From: Sphingobium sp. Cam5-1
Lineage (GTDB): Bacteria > Pseudomonadota > Alphaproteobacteria > Sphingomonadales > Sphingomonadaceae
Length of the DNA: 64,000 bases
NCBI RefSeq assembly: GCF_015693305.1
Contig: NZ_CP065140.1
Location: forward strand, 62,001 to 126,000
Reading direction: 5' to 3'
Part shown: positions 18,026 to 26,500 of the stretch, one piece after another
Layout of the letters: each line of letters begins with the position of its first letter
How positions within the stretch are numbered: the first letter of the stretch is position 1
Translations under genes and position numbers: made by a program
Notes under the pieces: model-generated
What the model was told of the DNA's origin: nothing
Seen by the model: only the letters and a program-made list of their open reading frames with translations
Databases searched by the model: none

Positions 18026-18109
18026 TTATGCCGATCTGCTGCATGGCTGACCCGCAGAAATCCGTTATTCTGCACAGCCATGCGGCATAATCCCGAACCC
18101 GGCATAATG
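18025..18109 (-). repeat. Right terminal inverted repeat of the RIT element
   Basis: The mate of 4706-4790. Inverted octamers lie at 18100 and 18083 and a direct one at 18026, mirroring the left-end spacing of 17 and 57 bp exactly. The outer edge runs into the HETVH codons of ardC. Confidence 0.85.
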
Positions 18110-18733
18110 AACAGTCTCATGGCACCGGGTCGAGGCATAGAGGTCCATGCTGCGGAACGCACTACGGCTGGGCATTTGGATATAGTCGAAGATGGGCGTG
18201 AAATAAGCCTGGTTGCCGCCGTGGCGTACCTCTGCCGGGATTGCGGCGAAGAAAGCATCGATCGCGTGCTGTCGCAACGAAGGGAGGATCGGCGAATCCG
18301 GTTCAATAGGCGCATAGAAATAGGCGGGCAATCCGTCCACCTGGTCGGCATTGAAGACGATGTAATGGCGCAGAAAGCGGATGTTGCGCTCGACCGATCG
18401 CCCGGTTTCCGGGTGCTGCTCCTGTTTCTTGAAGGAGGAATAATAGACCGAGACCGCCCCGGTTTCGCCGCGACGGACGTTGCCGCCAAGCGCCTCGGCC
18501 TGGCGATATGTCATCCAGTAACGCGAGCGGTAGCCTTCGGCATCGCCCAGTGCCCAAAGATACAATGTATTGACACCACTGTATGGAGTGCCGCAGTGAC
18601 GAAGCGGTCGACCGCCTGCGCCGTTGCAGCGCCAGGGACGCGACCAAGGCGGCACGCCCTCTTCAAGCTTGCGAATGATGAGATCGGTGATTTCGGCGGC
18701 AACATCGCGGCTGGAGCGCTTGAGCTGGTTCAT
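18108..18733 (-). pseudogene. ardC: 5' half of ArdC-type antirestriction gene (DUF1738), split by the insertion
   Basis: From ATG 18733 the frame reads MNQLKRSSRDVAAEITDLII with the ArdC N-terminal signature (KLEEGVPPWSRPW, GVNTLYLW) and continues through the peptidase domain to CHETVH, the HExxH zinc motif. After that the frame enters the inverted repeat and stops after about 12 foreign residues. The 3' half is at 4360-4680, 13.4 kb away. A truncated protein containing the ssDNA-binding N-terminal domain might still be made. A second copy of the ArdC N-terminus lies at 19912-20064. Confidence 0.88.
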
Positions 18734-18784
18734 GGAGGTTCTCGACGCTGATGGAGCTGGGCCCATCCCGCTCCCCTTCGTCGT

Positions 18785-18812
18785 GATTGCTCCCCCTCAC
18801 CTTTTCCCGGAT
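18785..18812 (-). promoter_or_regulatory. Purine-rich leader block (copy 2)
   Basis: The minus strand reads GGGAAAAGGTGAGGGGGAGC some 55-80 nt before the ardC start at 18733. It is similar to the blocks upstream of the other backbone genes. Confidence 0.45.
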
Positions 18813-18840
18813 CGTTCTCATTCGGTCGCGGGGGCGAGCG

Positions 18841-19184
18841 CGCGTTGAGCACCGCTATTCGCTTCGAACCGCTCAGCCGTGCATCGGCGGCGGCAAGTGG
18901 CGTCCTTGCGGGCACGGTCGATCAGTTAGCGCCGCCATCGCCAGCGGAAGCGCTCATATCGTCGATCGAATGGCGTTTTCCGTTTCCCCTGATCTTCCAT
19001 ATGCCGCTGATCTCGTCTCAGGATCCTCCGGACCGACCGGCCGTGAGGTCCGCCCGGCCATCGGGCATCAGCCTGAGACGAAGCTTACCTCCATATGCGG
19101 CACCAAGATGCTGGAGGACGTCAGCCGGTAAGGCAAGCTCACTCATCACCCCGATCGTTAAAGTGGTCATGCAATGGCATCCAT
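18841..19184. other. Intergenic stretch without a supported gene
   Basis: About 340 bp between the ardC leader and the first PIN toxin gene. Open frames here lack ribosome sites and look like chance frames in GC-rich DNA. I see no repeat or hairpin of note. Confidence 0.4.
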
Positions 19185-19625
19185 CTAATGCAACCCTCTG
19201 GCGGCGACATCCGCCAGGGATTGAACGGTGCTCGCGGCCTCCGGAAGCGTCTGACGGACTTTGGACACAAAGCCGAGATCCGCCGTGACGAACTGTATGC
19301 CCTTCTCCAACGCCAGCGCGAGATACAGACAGTCATAGGCAGGATGCCCAATATCCATCGCCAAGCGCGTTGCCCTCTCCATCAACGGGCGCATAGGGTG
19401 TAGTTCGACATCCATATGCTGCAGAATGCGAGCGGCCATTAATGCTTCGTCCTCCGTTAACTGCGCGCGCCTGACCTTCTTCCAAAGAATGTTGCCACAT
19501 TCAGCTATGATCAGGTCAGGTGCCGAAAGGATCGACCCTGAAAACAAACTGCTCGCCTGCTGCGAATCTTCCTCTGTGATCACCCATTTGACAGCGACGC
19601 TCGCATCGATGACGAACGCGGTCAC
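19185..19625 (-). CDS. vapC: PIN-domain toxin (VapC family)
   Basis: A 146-residue protein starting MTAFVIDASVAVKWVITEED. The first acidic residue of the PIN active site is in VIDAS (Asp7). Others lie in LIIAECGN (Glu, about 43), HPAYDCLYLALA (Asp, about 97) and FVTADLGF (Asp, about 115), the usual four acidic residues that bind metal for RNA cleavage. VapC toxins cut tRNA or rRNA and are held inactive by the antitoxin encoded just upstream, here overlapping by 4 bp. The pair sits between ardC fragments, as expected for a plasmid/ICE stability module. Confidence 0.9.
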   Translation of the reverse strand: MTAFVIDASVAVKWVITEEDSQQASSLFSGSILSAPDLIIAECGNILWKKVRRAQLTEDEALMAARILQHMDVELHPMRPLMERATRLAMDIGHPAYDCLYLALALEKGIQFVTADLGFVSKVRQTLPEAASTVQSLADVAARGLH

Positions 19626-19861
19626 CGTTCGTCTCGCCCTTCTCGTTGCAAGACTTCGGAAGGCGTCTGCGACCGGCCTGCGGTCAAGGCTCGCATCTGA
19701 GCGGCGAGTTCCTGGAACGATGGCTCCATCTCGCCCGATAGAGCCTGACGCAGGATTTCGCGGTGCTCGGCCTCAACCGAGCGGCCATGGCGAGCCGCGC
19801 GCCGTTTGAGACGCTGAATGGTATCATCGTCGAGGTTTCGGACTTGAAGTGCACCCGGCAT
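19622..19861 (-). CDS. FitA-type ribbon-helix-helix antitoxin
   Basis: A 79-residue antitoxin. The sequence after the start (MPGALQVRNLDDDTIQRLKR) and AARHGRSVEAEHREILRQAL match the FitA/VapB Arc-like group, with a DNA-binding beta strand at residues 3-8 and a C-terminal tail that blocks the PIN toxin. The ATG at 19861 is chosen because GGAGG lies 6 nt before it; the ATG at 19873 has no such site. It probably represses its own operon. Confidence 0.88.
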   Translation of the reverse strand: MPGALQVRNLDDDTIQRLKRRAARHGRSVEAEHREILRQALSGEMEPSFQELAAQMRALTAGRSQTPSEVLQREGRDER

Positions 19862-19911
19862 CTGAGCCTCCATTCTACTCTGACCTCATGATATCATTGA
19901 CGTCAACGTCG

Positions 19912-20064
19912 TCAATCCGTCAACATCCGGCAACGGGATGAAGGCCGCCGTCGCGGGGAGCGCCAGGGACGCCACCAAGGCGGAACGCCCTCCTTGAGCT
20001 TGCAGATGGTGAGATCGGTAATTTCAGCGGCAACGTCGCGGCTCACGCGCTTGGGATTGGGCAT
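19912..20064 (-). pseudogene. Second ArdC N-terminal fragment
   Basis: From ATG 20064 (ribosome site GAGG 5-6 nt upstream) the frame reads MPNPKRVSRDVAAEITDLTI, then CKLKEGVPPWWRPW, nearly the same as the first 35 residues of the ardC at 18733, before it degenerates and stops at 19912. It is a truncated duplicate. It also keeps a version of the purine-rich leader upstream (20110-20150). The FitA/VapC pair lies between the two ardC 5' ends, so the pair may have arrived with, or caused, this rearrangement. Confidence 0.75.
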
Positions 20065-20112
20065 GGGTACCTCAGCAGGCCTGGAAACGGGCCTTTCCCG
20101 CTCCGCCATTCG

Positions 20113-20147
20113 CCGAAATTCCTTCCCCTCGCCTCTCCTCGCGGCGC
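20113..20147 (-). promoter_or_regulatory. Purine-rich leader block (copy 3)
   Basis: The minus strand is rich in GAGGAGAGGCGAGGGGAAGG some 50-80 nt before the start at 20064. This is the most diverged of the six blocks. Confidence 0.35.
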
Positions 20148-20160
20148 CGGATCGCAACGC

Positions 20161-20559
20161 TCAGGTCAGGAGGACGCTTTCGAGACCGTTCGACTTGAGC
20201 AACCTGACCGCCTTCTTGTCGAACGAAACAAAAGTTTCGCCGCCGAGCCACTGGCCGCCGAAGGCAATCGCGCCGTCGGCGAAATCCCCGCCCGCCTCAA
20301 ATATGTCGAGCCCCGCTTCGACCATGGGTCGATTGGTCACGACGTTTCGCAGGTCCAGAATATGCCGGATGGCCGAAGCGATGTCGGCGCGTTCGACGCC
20401 ATAGCTACGCCCGAGCACCCAGGAGAATTCACACAGGCTGTGGACGCTGACGGCAACGACTTCCGCGGCCTCGAGAACCTCGACCGCCTTTGCTTGCTGT
20501 GCTTCGTCATCGCCCATCATGAGACGAACTAGGACATTCGTGTCGAGCGTCGCCTTCAT
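20161..20559 (-). CDS. PIN-domain toxin (VapC family), second pair
   Basis: A 132-residue protein beginning MKATLDTNVLVRLMMGDDEA. PIN acidic residues are visible in LDTNV (Asp6), LCEFSWVL (Glu, about 43), GGDFADGAIAF (Asp, about 93) and FVSFDKKA (Asp, about 114). A longer frame upstream overlaps the antitoxin and is not used: the ATG at 20559 lies within the antitoxin stop (ATGA) and matches family length. It is predicted to be an RNA-cleaving toxin. The AbrB-like antitoxin upstream is the partner. Confidence 0.88.
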   Translation of the reverse strand: MKATLDTNVLVRLMMGDDEAQQAKAVEVLEAAEVVAVSVHSLCEFSWVLGRSYGVERADIASAIRHILDLRNVVTNRPMVEAGLDIFEAGGDFADGAIAFGGQWLGGETFVSFDKKAVRLLKSNGLESVLLT

Positions 20560-20831
20560 TTGCGCTCGATCCCGGTAGCACCGGCATCGGAGCCGGCATC
20601 GGCTATTGCGTCGTTCAACGCGTCGATCGAAAGGCGGGCGCCATTGCCCTTCCCCTTGAGCATGCCGGCGATATCTTTCCAGGTCCCCCGAGGCTGGTCT
20701 GCCTTGAGCACGGCCCTGCCGTCGGGAAGGAGGTCGAGCTGGATCTTGCCACCCGGCTGAATACCGAGGTGCTTCAGGACATCCTTCCGGAACGTGACTT
20801 GTCCCCTCGCTGTGACGGTCAATGTGGTCAT
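20556..20831 (-). CDS. AbrB/MazE-like antitoxin
   Basis: A 91-residue protein. MTTLTVTARGQVTFRKDVLK is the swapped-hairpin AbrB/SpoVT DNA-binding domain that pairs with VapC toxins. The C-terminal region (about 45-91) is flexible and charged, as expected for toxin binding. The start at 20831 follows GGAG with a 7-nt gap; an ATG 6 nt earlier is too close. It overlaps the toxin gene by 4 bp. Confidence 0.86.
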   Translation of the reverse strand: MTTLTVTARGQVTFRKDVLKHLGIQPGGKIQLDLLPDGRAVLKADQPRGTWKDIAGMLKGKGNGARLSIDALNDAIADAGSDAGATGIERK

Positions 20832-20994
20832 GAGCATTCTCCGGGCTTTCCATAGAATAATGCGAAACTGCATTACTTTCAACTGTGCCGGCAACCGGCG
20901 AATCATGCCCCACGATAGAGCGCGAAGGGATGCATGAAATTGGCCGCCGACGCGGGGGAGCGCCGGCGGCCGGTCATCCAGGAGAGGTCAGGCG

Positions 20995-23121
20995 TCAGGC
21001 CGCGAGCGCCGGCTTCTCCTCATCGCCCTGCGCGACCATGTCGGCGCCAGGCTGAACCGCTATGCCGTCGCCGGCAACCGCACCGTCGGTGTCCACCACG
21101 TCCGGCTCGTCGGCGGTTGCGCCGATGTCCTCGTCGCCCTCACCTTCGGCCACGACCAGTTCCTGCGCGTCGGCCTTGTCAAGAAACTTCATCGCATTGG
21201 GCACCCAGGCGAGCGCGGCATCGCGCACCTCGGGTTCTACTATCGCTTCGCCTGCAAACAGCCTGGCGCAGGATTCGGAGATCTCCGACTTCTTCATCGT
21301 CGCGTGCCGGGCGGTAAGCGCAGCGCCGCCAACGTCGGCAAGCAAGGTCAGGATCGAACCCTTGCTGACACGATCGAAGAAGTTCGCAGAGGTGGGGCGC
21401 CACCAGCTTGCGACATCGACCTCCATGATCGTCGCGAGACGGTTGTGGAGCGGGCACTGTTCGGCACGGTAGCTGGGCTTTGCCTCGAGCGACATCGCAA
21501 CGATATAGGCGAGCCAGGCCGCCTTGCCATCGTCATCGAGCGCACGAAACGCCTCGAACCGTTCCACCTCCGACTTGTGCTCGGTCCAGTTCGCATCGAG
21601 CCCGTCATGGGCTTCGGCGAGATAGCTGCGCGCCCGGTTCGTCGGCTGTTCGCCCGACACCGGGTCGGTCGCGGAACGCGCGCGAATGGTCGACCCATAA
21701 GCGCTGAACGAACTCATGCGATCATCTATCATCACGAAGAGCGCATAGTCGAGCGCGAGCGCGGGATGGCTGAGCAACGCGGCCGCCAGGACGTCGCGGC
21801 GCTGCATGGCGAGTTCGTCATAGAGGCGAGCGCTGAGCGGCTTGCCGCCCGGCGCGATGGTTTCGGGAGCCGGTGGCGGAGGCATGTGATCGCGGCCCAT
21901 GTCGCCCGGACGGTTGCCGGCCGCATCCCCCTCATCCCCTTCCTCGGCGTCCTCCGCGACATTGAGGCGAAGAGGTTCCTCGCTGTAATATTCGGTGTCG
22001 AGCACCATCTCGCCCTGTGGCGTAAGCTTGAGGAAGACACCGACCTGAGGCTTGAGCTCATCAGGCAGCACCGGGGCGACATGGTAGATCGCATGCTCCT
22101 CGTCGGAGAGTGCGTCATATTCCTGATCGAGCGCCTTATAGGCATCTTCGCTCAGGGACTCGTCGTCCATCTCTTCCGAGATCGCCTGTTGCCGCGCTGA
22201 GATTTCCTCGAGCCGCACCTGCTGGTCGTCGGTGAGGTCAGGTGCGGGCAGAATGACGCGATGGAGGCCGGCGGCGGCGCTGTGCGTGTAGTTGGACGCG
22301 ATCGGACGAATCCAGGCAAGGCCGAGTTCTTCACCGACACGCTTGGCCTCGGCTTCCATGACGTCGGCGGCGAGTCGCTGGGCGATCTCGGGATTGACCC
22401 ATTTGTCGCCGCTCTCACTGAACAGGTCACGGTCGACCTTGCCCCCGGCCTCGACATAGCGGTCCTCACCGATCAGGATTGCAACCGGGTCCGTCGACTT
22501 CATGGTCTCGTTGGCAATGACCCGCCTGATCGTGTCGGCATTGGAATAGGTGGTGCCATAACTGGTCCAGACCAAAAGCTGCTTCTCCTGATTTTCGGTC
22601 GAGGCATAGGCTTTGGCGACATCGAGCGTGATCGCGCCTTCGCTCAGCGCCTCGAAGATCGGCTCGGCCAAGGTGGCGAGGCGCAGGCGGCCCTCAACGA
22701 AACGGCGCGTGAGACCGAACCGCTTGGCGACACCGTCAATGTCGTTGTTGAGGCCGATGAAATATTGGAATGCGCGGCATTCTTCCGCCGGAGTCATCTT
22801 GAGCTGGTGGAAATTGGCCGCGGTCGAGGTTTCGGACAAGGTCGCCTCGTCGCCGACCAGCACCTTGACGGGAACGTCATAGGTTTCGGGATCGATGACG
22901 CCGCGCTCCGCCAGCATCAGCAGGCCCCGCAGTCGGCGGCCGCCATCAAACACCTCGAACGTGCCACGAGGCTTCTTCACGGGTGTGACGAGCAGGTTCT
23001 GCAGGACGCCCCGCGCCTCGAGATCGGCGGCCATCTGCGGGATTTCAAGCAGATCGTCAGGCCGCTTGCGGACGTTGATCGACGAAAGCGTGAGCTTGGA
23101 AAGCTTTACGGATGTGGTCAT
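20995..23121 (-). CDS. Large ParB/RepB/Spo0J-family protein
   Basis: A 708-residue protein. Residues 1-110 form the ParB N-terminal nuclease-like domain (INVRKRPDDLLEIPQMAADL, GTFEVFDGGRRLRGL); 110-200 include the central helix-turn-helix (GVAKRFGLTRRFVEGRLRL); the remaining 500 residues are a long, acidic extension. Chromosomal ParB is about 300 residues, so this is the extended type found on plasmids and integrative elements of sphingomonads, often beside a Strawberry-notch gene as here. No ParA is nearby, so a role in transcription or DNA maintenance is as likely as partition. Confidence 0.88.
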   Translation of the reverse strand: MTTSVKLSKLTLSSINVRKRPDDLLEIPQMAADLEARGVLQNLLVTPVKKPRGTFEVFDGGRRLRGLLMLAERGVIDPETYDVPVKVLVGDEATLSETSTAANFHQLKMTPAEECRAFQYFIGLNNDIDGVAKRFGLTRRFVEGRLRLATLAEPIFEALSEGAITLDVAKAYASTENQEKQLLVWTSYGTTYSNADTIRRVIANETMKSTDPVAILIGEDRYVEAGGKVDRDLFSESGDKWVNPEIAQRLAADVMEAEAKRVGEELGLAWIRPIASNYTHSAAAGLHRVILPAPDLTDDQQVRLEEISARQQAISEEMDDESLSEDAYKALDQEYDALSDEEHAIYHVAPVLPDELKPQVGVFLKLTPQGEMVLDTEYYSEEPLRLNVAEDAEEGDEGDAAGNRPGDMGRDHMPPPPAPETIAPGGKPLSARLYDELAMQRRDVLAAALLSHPALALDYALFVMIDDRMSSFSAYGSTIRARSATDPVSGEQPTNRARSYLAEAHDGLDANWTEHKSEVERFEAFRALDDDGKAAWLAYIVAMSLEAKPSYRAEQCPLHNRLATIMEVDVASWWRPTSANFFDRVSKGSILTLLADVGGAALTARHATMKKSEISESCARLFAGEAIVEPEVRDAALAWVPNAMKFLDKADAQELVVAEGEGDEDIGATADEPDVVDTDGAVAGDGIAVQPGADMVAQGDEEKPALAA

Positions 23122-23511
23122 GGGAAAGCTCCATCAAACGTCCGGATCAGCCCGGACACCAGCTCCGCTCCCTCTTCCCTTTCCCCGCTCTGGACCGTTG
23201 GAGGCCGTCAGTCAGGCGTATGACGATGGACGCGTCAGCGCCTCCGGCGAACAACGATACTGGACAATGCCGAAGAGACGCTTGTGCTGCGCCCATATGG
23301 CAAGCTGCTGCCCTGACCGCGCGACGGGACCGGGGTTGGTGATACACGTCTCATTCATACAAGGCTTCTGAGAGCCGGTCTGTTAGAAAGGGGAGCGACC
23401 CAAAGGTCTGGCGAGTCGAAAGCCTTGTCCCGACCGTTAAACTTGAGAGCCTGCCCGGCTCGGTCGGGCAGGACTTTCTTATGCTGCTCTGAGCAGCGTT
23501 GGCGCGACGAT
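23122..23511. other. Intergenic stretch before the ParB gene with purine-rich leader
   Basis: About 390 bp with no supported gene. On the minus strand 23161-23192 reads GGGGAAAGGGAAGAGGGAGC, 40-70 nt upstream of the ParB start, the fourth copy of the shared leader. Positions 23382-23500 hold several short inverted repeats but no U-tract terminator. Confidence 0.45.
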
Positions 23512-26500
23512 CTAGGCGAGCAACAGGCCGAGGACCGCCTCGGCCGATCCCATGGGGACAAACACCCTTGTTCGATACTGGATCACTTCGGTGAAGCAGC
23601 CGATCGATTTGAGCCAGGGCAGCCGGTCATGGGGGGCGCCGGCAAGCTCAATCCGAGGCGAACCGTTGACGAGTGAACGCCTGATTGTGAGCGCAAAAGG
23701 CCGCGATATGTCGATGGTTCGGCCTGCCGTCACCGCCTTGGCGACAGCCTCTACTGGCAAGGCACCGGCACAGTCGATTCCCAGCTTGGTATAGAGTTGG
23801 GGCACATGGTCGTCGAACACAAGGCGACCGAGCCAGGACCGTCCTTCGGCATCGACGATACGGTTGACGGCGAGGTGATCGCTGGGTAGCGCCGACCAGA
23901 TCGGCAGCAACAGCCCCGTTGCCAGACGGACGGTTTCGCTCTCGACAATCTGGCGCGCGGCCTCAACCTCGGTCGACCAGATGGCGCTGAAAGCTTGCCG
24001 GTCCACCTCTTCCCAGGAAGATTCGAACAGATCATGCTCACGCATGTAGTCGCTTCGCGTTGGCCGCATCATTTCGACACGGGGAATGGGGGTTCCTTCC
24101 TTCTCCTCCATGAGCGCCCGTGCCCGCGTGCGCAGCGCCACCTTCCCGGACTTGTGATTGATCATGAAGGCGGCGCTTCCATCACCGTCGGCGATCCGCA
24201 GGATCCGATCGAGCGACACCGGATTGCGGCGCCGGGCGATCTCGATGGTGAGGAGATGCGAGGTTGCGCCCGTGAGCGGATCGGTGCGCAGCACGCTATC
24301 CTCAATGAGCGTCGCCTTGTCGACCATGATCGTCTCGACGCCGACATCGAGACGGCCAGCCTCGCGTGCAGCCGAAACACGTGTCTCGATCAGGGCGAGG
24401 AACTCGTCGAAAATAGTGTTCTGAAGCGCAATCGGCAGCGCGAGAATGCGATTGAGCCAACGCTGGATAGGCGGCATCTCATCCTTGAGAACGCCGTCCT
24501 TGTCCACCAGCTCCAGGCCGGTCCGATGCTGGAAGTCGTCGAGCGTGACACTGGTGAGCTTGCCCATTGCAAGAAGGTCGAACCAGGAAAGCAGCGCAGC
24601 GCGCGCATATTCGCTTTCGAGATTGTCCGCGGGGTCGAAGAGCCCCTGCCCACCTGTCTGCCTCTGGCCGCGTGTCAGCGCGCCAAGACTGTCGAGCCGC
24701 CGGGCGATGGTGCTCGTGAAACGCAACTCCCCCTTGCAGTCTGTTGTCACCGGCCGGAACAGCGGGGTCGTGGCCTGGTGCGTCCTGTGCGTACGGCCAA
24801 GACCCTGGATAGCGCGATCCGCGCGCCAGCCCGGCTCGAGCAGCAGATGCACGCGCTGCTCTTGGTTGGCAGCGTCCAGAGAGGCATGATAGCTGCGGCC
24901 CGTGCCGCCGGCGTCCGAGAAGACGAGAATGCGCTTGTTCCCGGCCATGAAGGCGGCCGCGTCGGCCCGACTGGTGCGGGCAGACCGACTTTCGAGCTTC
25001 TGGCGCCCATCGCTCGCACTGATCAATCGCTTGGTGCGGCCCGTAACCTCGGCAACATTGTCATGTCCAAAATGCTCGAGCAACGCGTCGAGCGCGGACA
25101 TGATCGGCGGCATCGCGCAGAGCTTCTCGATCAGCGCGTCACGCGCGGCCTGCGCCTCGGGATTGTAGACGGGATGGCCATTGTCATCCACCATCGGCAT
25201 CGAACGCGGTGTTCCGGTATCGTCTGTAAACACGCGCATCTGGCGGATGGGAAAGGCGCGCTCCAGATAGTCGATGATATACTCGCGGGGAGAAAGATCG
25301 ATTTCCAGATTTGCCCGCTCGTCGGGGGACAGGTCGCCCAGCCGACGATCGAGGATCGATTCCGCTGTCGTCACCAGCTGCAGGACAACCGACTGGCCAG
25401 CCTTGAGATGGGAGTCGACAGCGCCGATCACGGTCGGCAGCTTCATGCTGAGAAGCAATTGTCCAAAAAAGCGCTGCTTGGTTGATTCAAAGCGCGAGCG
25501 GGCCGAGGCCTTGGCCCCGCTGTTGAGGGTTGTGTGTTCAAGCCCGTCGACCACGGCGGTGAGTTCGAGGGCGCCCTCCATGTTCCGGTGGATCAGGCTC
25601 CAGGCATCCGCATAGGCATCGTAGATGGCGATCTGATCTCTCGTCAGTTCGTGGCGCAGTATGTCATAGGCGACCCCGGCAAAGCTGAGCGCGCGCGCCG
25701 TGTAGAGGCCAAGAGCCTTCAGATCGCGGGCGACCAGTTCCATTGCGGCGATGCCGCCTTTGCGGATGCCCGAGATGAATTGTTCGCGATTGCTGAATGC
25801 CGTTTCCGGTCCCCAAAGCCCCAGCCGCACGGCATAAGCAAGATTATTGACGTCCGATGCGCCAGTAGCCGAAGCGTACAGCACCCGGGCGCCTGGCAAC
25901 TGGTTCTGGAGCAGCACGCCGCAGACGCCCTGCTGGGAGCCTTCCTTCTTGCCCATGGCGCCCTCGCCGCCGGCAACGCCGCCCATTTCATGGGCCTCGT
26001 CGAAGCCGATCACGCCTTCGAAATCCCCACCGGCCCACTCGACGAGTTGCTGAAGGCGGCTATGATCGCCGCGGGCAGAGCGTAACGTCGGATAAGTGAC
26101 GAACAACACGCCCTGTTCGAGCGGGATCGCCTGATCGATCTTCCAGTTCGCCAGAGGCTGGACGTCAGCGGGGAGCCCGCCGAGCGCGGTCCAATCGCGG
26201 CGCGCGTCTTCCAGCAGCGCCTCATTCTTGGAAATCCAGATGTTCCGGCGGCGGCCTCGCAGCCAGTTGTCGAGTATGCAGGCCGCAATCTGCCGCCCCT
26301 TCCCCGCTCCGGTGCCGTCGCCCAGAAAATAGCCCTTGCGATAGGCATGGCCGTCCTCGGCCTCGTCAAGACCGACGCCTTCCTTGGCCGGCCTGAAACG
26401 GCCTGGCAGGAACTGCTCCCAGGCGTGGCCAGCATAGACCACCGTTTCGAGCTGCGCGGCCGATAGCATCCGCTCGGCAACCGTTCTCTCGGGCAGATGA

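Larger units (their letters stand above)
4680..18109. mobile_element. RIT (recombinase-in-trio) element with a type I secretion/RTX cargo
   Basis: The element is delimited by the two halves of ardC and by imperfect 85-bp terminal inverted repeats (4706-4790 and 18025-18109, about 71 matches). At the right end are three tyrosine recombinases in one direction with 4-bp ATGA overlaps, the hallmark of RIT elements. The remaining 10 kb, on the opposite strand, is a five-gene block: ABC exporter, HlyD adaptor, lipoprotein, RTX protein and glycosyltransferase. RIT elements known to me are about 3 kb and lack such cargo. The exact ends can be placed only to a few bases. The left side has about 25 extra bases containing a 20-bp palindrome. 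Confidence 0.85.

Noticed and set aside
23995..25485. A 496-codon plus-strand open frame opposite the Strawberry-notch gene
   Set aside because: It is a shadow of a long GC-rich gene on the other strand; the minus-strand product has conserved helicase motifs and this one has none.
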